Positions 29,574 to 32,322 of a stretch of DNA of 32,322 bases are shown here, piece after piece. How positions within the stretch are numbered: position 1 is the first letter of the stretch; each line of letters begins with the position of its first letter. The DNA lies in NCBI GenBank assembly GCA_946414805.1, contig CAMKPZ010000017.1:1-32322 (forward strand). The letters are read 5' to 3'. The translations under genes were made by a program, and so were the position numbers. This stretch comes from an uncultured Bacteroidales bacterium (GTDB lineage Bacteria > Bacteroidota > Bacteroidia > Bacteroidales > Paludibacteraceae). The notes below the pieces were generated by a model, which was given only the letters and a program-made list of their open reading frames with translations, was not told the origin of the DNA and did no database searches.

Positions 29574-29963
29574 TTATTCTGTTTCTTTCCGTAACTGCGC
29601 GATGATGAAGCCGCGGAGGGTGGAATAGAATTTGTCTTGTGCGGCGGCGGTGGAGTTGTCGCCGAAGAAACGACGGTTCGCACGGCTGAGGTTCTTGGCG
29701 GCGAGGGCTTTATAGTCGGCGTATTGCTCTTGCCAATAGGCGAGGCGGGTCGGATCGGAGAGTTCCGCCTTGGCTCGTTTGGAGCACTCGCCAAAAGACG
29801 CAAAAGTGGCGCGCTGGTTGGCGGTGAGTTTCTTCTTGTTTTTGTGCAGGGGATAATTACTAATGACCGTCTTTCCGTGACGGTTGGTGACATAAAACTC
29901 GCTGTCGCCGGTGAGGCGGCCTTGCAGTTTGGATAATAGGATGTCTAATTCAGCTTTTGCCAT
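29574..29963 (-). CDS. Small conserved protein of unknown function (129 residues)
   Basis: Chosen start is ATG 29963 (MAKAELDILLSKLQGRLTGD); a longer frame to 30020 would add a poor N-terminus with no likely RBS or homology. The chain reads EFYVTNRHGKTVISNYPLHK, then NKKKLTANQRATFASFGECS, then a helical stretch and a final KFYSTLRGFIIAQLRKE. I recall similar short basic proteins from Bacteroidales, always hypothetical. Rich in Lys and Arg, so nucleic acid binding is possible but unproven. Confidence 0.7.
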   Translation of the reverse strand: MAKAELDILLSKLQGRLTGDSEFYVTNRHGKTVISNYPLHKNKKKLTANQRATFASFGECSKRAKAELSDPTRLAYWQEQYADYKALAAKNLSRANRRFFGDNSTAAAQDKFYSTLRGFIIAQLRKETE

Positions 29964-30122
29964 TCGCGTTCGGCAATCGGTGTGCATTGGTCTATACCGC
30001 TCCGCTAAATAGACGGGCAACCGATGCCTCCGCTCTTCGGTCCGAGCGCACTACGTTAGCACTCGTCCCGAGGTTAAGAGACTCCTCCTTGCCAAGAGGA
30101 TGTTATTGATTAATTATGTTTT
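29964..30122 (-). other. Leader region with two hairpins
   Basis: On the minus strand CCTCTT-GGCA-AAGGAGG-like pairing (30084-30099; 6 bp, tetraloop) and CGCTC...GAGCG (around 30028-30045; 5 bp, 8-nt loop) lie upstream of the 129-residue gene. No TTG/TAnnTTTG promoter and no tRNA cloverleaf found. Confidence 0.35.
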
Positions 30123-30254
30123 TGTGCCGAGGTTCTACCGTTGTTGTTCCGAGGTTCTCCCGTAGTTGTCGGCTTCCGATTACGTGTCGATTATGTCTCG
30201 TTTACGTGTCGTTTACGTGTTTGACAGCAGGGCTACTGCGGGGTTACTGCGGAG
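30123..30254. repeat. Degenerate array with an 11-bp period
   Basis: Cutting the sequence every 11 bp from 30123 gives 12 units with shared patterns. Units at 30123 and 30145 share CCGAGGT; 30134 and 30156 share CCGT.GT. Units at 30178, 30189, 30200 and 30211 follow GATTACGTGTC / GTTTACGTGTC, and 30233 and 30244 share TACTGCGG. The last unit overlaps the stop of the protease gene. A 22-bp super-period is visible in the first part. Confidence 0.55.
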
Positions 30255-31569
30255 AGTCTATTTTCAGATACATATCCTTCAAGTTGATCGTGATACTATT
30301 GAACTGCCGGAGGAAATCCATTCCCATACGGCCGTCGTGCTGATGCAGGTACTCGCCGGAAGACGGATAGAGATACACCTCCTCCATGCTTACAGGTTGG
30401 TCACCAACCATAAAAGATGCGCTTGGTAGGAGCAACACTTCCATGTTGTGAATCTGTCCATAGGAGAGCGTGGAAATCGTATCTTTCTGCGCCGTGTTGC
30501 CGGACTCGGCGGCGAACTTATGATAATACCCGCTGTATAGTTCTGCGGTAGAGCAGCCTGTGTCCAGATGGAAGGTCAGGGGGACGGAATCTTTCTTGGC
30601 CCTCAAAAGCAGGCTTCCGTCAATGAGCAGATTCGGCTTTATTCCCTGCGGCATAGGAGTCGGATGTGCCGGAAAGACCAGTTGCTGCTTGTCCATATGC
30701 AGCTGTGTCTCCGGAAAGGCCGCAATAATATCCATTCCGAGGATGGCGTCCACACCGGTCATCAGCGTGTCGATAGCGTCCGATAGTCCCACATACGCAA
30801 CAAGATTACGGCATGTGATTTCACCTATTTGCAGGCTGTCTATCCATGCCCGCAGACCTTTCTGCGAACCGTTGACTGTGACGGTGTCCGGCAGGATGGT
30901 AAGCCCCATTTCCCGAGCGGTCTTTTCGAACAGGAAAGTGGCTCCTGCTCCCGTATCAAAGATAAACGGATATTCCTTCCCGTGTACCAAGACAGGGATG
31001 GTCATGAGGTTCCCTTTATAGGCTTTCTTTCCGCCGCGCATCCATTCTTCGCGTTTGGTTACTTGCGGTTCGATAAGACGGAAAGGCACCGCTATGTCAT
31101 GGTTCGGGCGCGAGACAGACAAAGGAGCATAGTTGCGCAAAACGGCATAGTGTTTCTGAAGCGTCCGAAGCGCCTGCGTTTCTGTCACGCCGGAGGATTC
31201 CAACTGGTGGATGATACGCTGAATGCCGTCCGCCGCCTCTGCGTAATGTCCCTGTTTTCCAATGAGTTGCAAGCGCAAAAGTGCAAAACTGAGGGCGGTT
31301 TGTGTGCCTAATTCCGACTGATGTTCGGAGAGCAGTTTGGTCAAAGCATCCACAGCCTCCTCCGTGCGGTTCGTGCGTGCAGCCAGCATTGCTTCGGCTA
31401 TCAGACGCAGGTAATCCGCCTGCATGGAATCGCTGTACAGCGGCAGGTCTTCCGCCAGCGCAAACCACTCCTCGTTGTTCACCAACGAAGCGATATGTGC
31501 ATCCGCCTCCTGCGCGCGTAACACACTCGCCATAAGGCATATGAGAATCAGTAAGACTGCTTTTTTCAT
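30244..31569 (-). CDS. Secreted twin retropepsin-like aspartic protease with N-terminal helical repeats
   Basis: 441 residues from ATG 31569 (MKKAVLLILICLMASVLRAQ); an ATG at 31623 would overlap the Fic gene and precede the signal peptide. Residues 1-19 are a signal peptide. Residues about 20-150 are helical, TPR-like ('LLSEHQSELGTQTALSFALL'). Then follow two retropepsin-fold halves: PFIFDTGAGATFLFE (Asp about 205) and 'LTFHLDTGCSTAELYSGYY' (Asp about 336). Each D-T-G is in the right hydrophobic setting, and ILGMDIIAAF and RMGMDFLRQF give the usual second motif (hydrophobic-Gly after the flap). Viral retropepsins pair two identical halves; here two are fused, as in pepsins. Both Asp residues are present, so activity is plausible. 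Follows the Fic gene by 16 nt. Confidence 0.83.
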   Translation of the reverse strand: MKKAVLLILICLMASVLRAQEADAHIASLVNNEEWFALAEDLPLYSDSMQADYLRLIAEAMLAARTNRTEEAVDALTKLLSEHQSELGTQTALSFALLRLQLIGKQGHYAEAADGIQRIIHQLESSGVTETQALRTLQKHYAVLRNYAPLSVSRPNHDIAVPFRLIEPQVTKREEWMRGGKKAYKGNLMTIPVLVHGKEYPFIFDTGAGATFLFEKTAREMGLTILPDTVTVNGSQKGLRAWIDSLQIGEITCRNLVAYVGLSDAIDTLMTGVDAILGMDIIAAFPETQLHMDKQQLVFPAHPTPMPQGIKPNLLIDGSLLLRAKKDSVPLTFHLDTGCSTAELYSGYYHKFAAESGNTAQKDTISTLSYGQIHNMEVLLLPSASFMVGDQPVSMEEVYLYPSSGEYLHQHDGRMGMDFLRQFNSITINLKDMYLKIDSPQ

Positions 31570-31585
31570 TGTTATTTGTGTGTTA

Positions 31586-32322
31586 TTATCTGGAGGGGGT
31601 GATGAAGACTCGCCATTTGCCATTCTCGTCTTTTTGGATATATCCTTTGTCTTGCAGGGATTGCAGCATTTTCTGGATAGCCGAACGGTTGATGCCTATT
31701 TCCTCTTGCAGGTACGCAAAAGTGATAACAGGTTCTGTTCGCAACTCGCGAAGAATCTTGGCGTAAGTGGGTGTCCTGAAAGCAATCCGCTCTCCATCGT
31801 ACCACCATATATTTTCATCCCTCTCCGTTACAAACAAAACATCGTTCTCAATCTCTTTCGCAATCAGATCGTTCATGTGTTTATGGAACGGGCGTATCTG
31901 CTTGAGCGAGGCATGAGCTCCTTCGGCAGGCGTTGATCCGACAATCAAATCCGCTTGGTGCAACGCTTCCAGATAGGCTTTTTTGAGACGGCTGCGGACC
32001 ACAATCATAGGATAGCCATGGCGAGACAGAATATAATTGACCATCAGGCGCGCAATACGTCCGTTGCCGTCCTCAAAGGGGTGAATACGAATATAGCGGT
32101 AGTGAAAGAGTATCGCTAAGTCGATAGGTGATAATTTGCCCTCTTTTTCTTCTTTATTGTACCAGTCCACGAGGTCAGTCATCAGGGCTGGCGTTTCTTC
32201 CGGTGAGGCATAATCAAAGCGGTCTCCGTAGCGCGTAATTACACTATTCGGGCGGGTCTTGTACTGCCCGGCATGGATGGTATAGCTCGTCTGCATGCCT
32301 CCGGGCAGATTGCGATAGACGG
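31586..32322 (-). CDS. Fic-family protein, N-terminus outside the window
   Basis: The frame is open to the right edge and reads VYRNLPGGM before the first Met at 32296, so the true start is outside. The Fic core motif is HPFEDGNGRIAR, a complete HPFx(D/E)GN(G/K)R match, with the catalytic His. Upstream RPNSVITRYGDRFDYASPEE is a typical flap region. The C-terminal about 60 residues form a winged helix (TFAYLQEEIGINRSAIQKML), as in many Fic proteins of this subfamily. Fic domains transfer AMP from ATP to hydroxyl groups of target proteins. No inhibitory helix motif (S/T)xxxE(G/N) can be judged because the N-terminus is missing. Confidence 0.88.
   Translation of the reverse strand, partial: VYRNLPGGMQTSYTIHAGQYKTRPNSVITRYGDRFDYASPEETPALMTDLVDWYNKEEKEGKLSPIDLAILFHYRYIRIHPFEDGNGRIARLMVNYILSRHGYPMIVVRSRLKKAYLEALHQADLIVGSTPAEGAHASLKQIRPFHKHMNDLIAKEIENDVLFVTERDENIWWYDGERIAFRTPTYAKILRELRTEPVITFAYLQEEIGINRSAIQKMLQSLQDKGYIQKDENGKWRVFITPSR

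Noticed and set aside
29964..30120. A tRNA or structured RNA gene in the GC-rich gap
   Set aside because: No T-loop GGTTCGAxxCC, no anticodon arm and no 7-bp acceptor stem could be built; only short hairpins are present.

Overview
The window looks like a chromosomal segment of a member of the Bacteroidota, probably Bacteroidales. Eight promoters carry the Bacteroidetes sigma-factor signature (TTG, exactly 20 bp, TAnnTTTG). Shine-Dalgarno sequences are inconspicuous. The gene set fits too: a giant multidomain surface protein, a BspA-like leucine-rich repeat protein, SPII lipoproteins, DUF389, and AAA/DUF4143 ATPases. Every intact gene I accept is on the minus strand, so transcription runs from high to low coordinates. 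The only plus-strand coding sequence is a gene remnant.

Layout, left to right. (1) 1-154: start of an unrecognised gene. (2) 390-12052: surface-protein operon with promoter at 12022-12052. It encodes a 3211-residue secreted protein, a BspA-like protein overlapping its 3' end, an unannotated 42-residue smORF joined by TGATG, and a lipoprotein that is a free-standing copy of a module near the C-terminus of the giant protein. A hairpin terminator ends it at 390-415. (3) 12101-13198: a GNAT acetyltransferase flanked by two near-identical intergenic repeats (84/87 in the core) with apparent RNA secondary structure; a decayed plus-strand gene fragment lies beside the first. (4) 13216-15128: operon of two hexapeptide acetyltransferases and an AlkZ-like winged-helix protein, with a perfect palindrome over the predicted transcription start. 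(5) 15168-21181: a tight nine-gene operon and the most interesting part of the window. (6) 21207-23175: a decayed DUF4143 ATPase fragment followed by an intact relative. (7) 23360-27067: operon DUF389, YjbR, DUF3667-like membrane protein, MBL-rubredoxin fusion. (8) 27078-28955: operon lipoprotein, CPBP protease, second YjbR. (9) 29003-32322: membrane protein, small conserved protein, twin retropepsin-like protease and a truncated Fic protein.

The nine-gene operon encodes, in order of transcription: a WYL-domain regulator; a DEDDh 3'-5' exonuclease; an unknown 130-residue protein; a stand-alone FtsK-gamma-like winged helix; a PD-(D/E)XK nuclease-fold protein; a 74-residue protein; then, behind an internal promoter, an FtsK/SpoIIIE-like motor domain without its Walker A motif; and unknown proteins of 84 and 213 residues. 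The promoter of the regulator and the internal promoter share a 35-bp block (30/35 identical) containing a CTTT...AAAG inverted repeat. Both lack the TTG element that every other promoter here has at the fixed distance. My inference is an autoregulated DNA-processing or defence system built from split, catalytically dead FtsK parts and two nuclease folds. I do not recognise it as a described system. Its function is not shown by the sequence.
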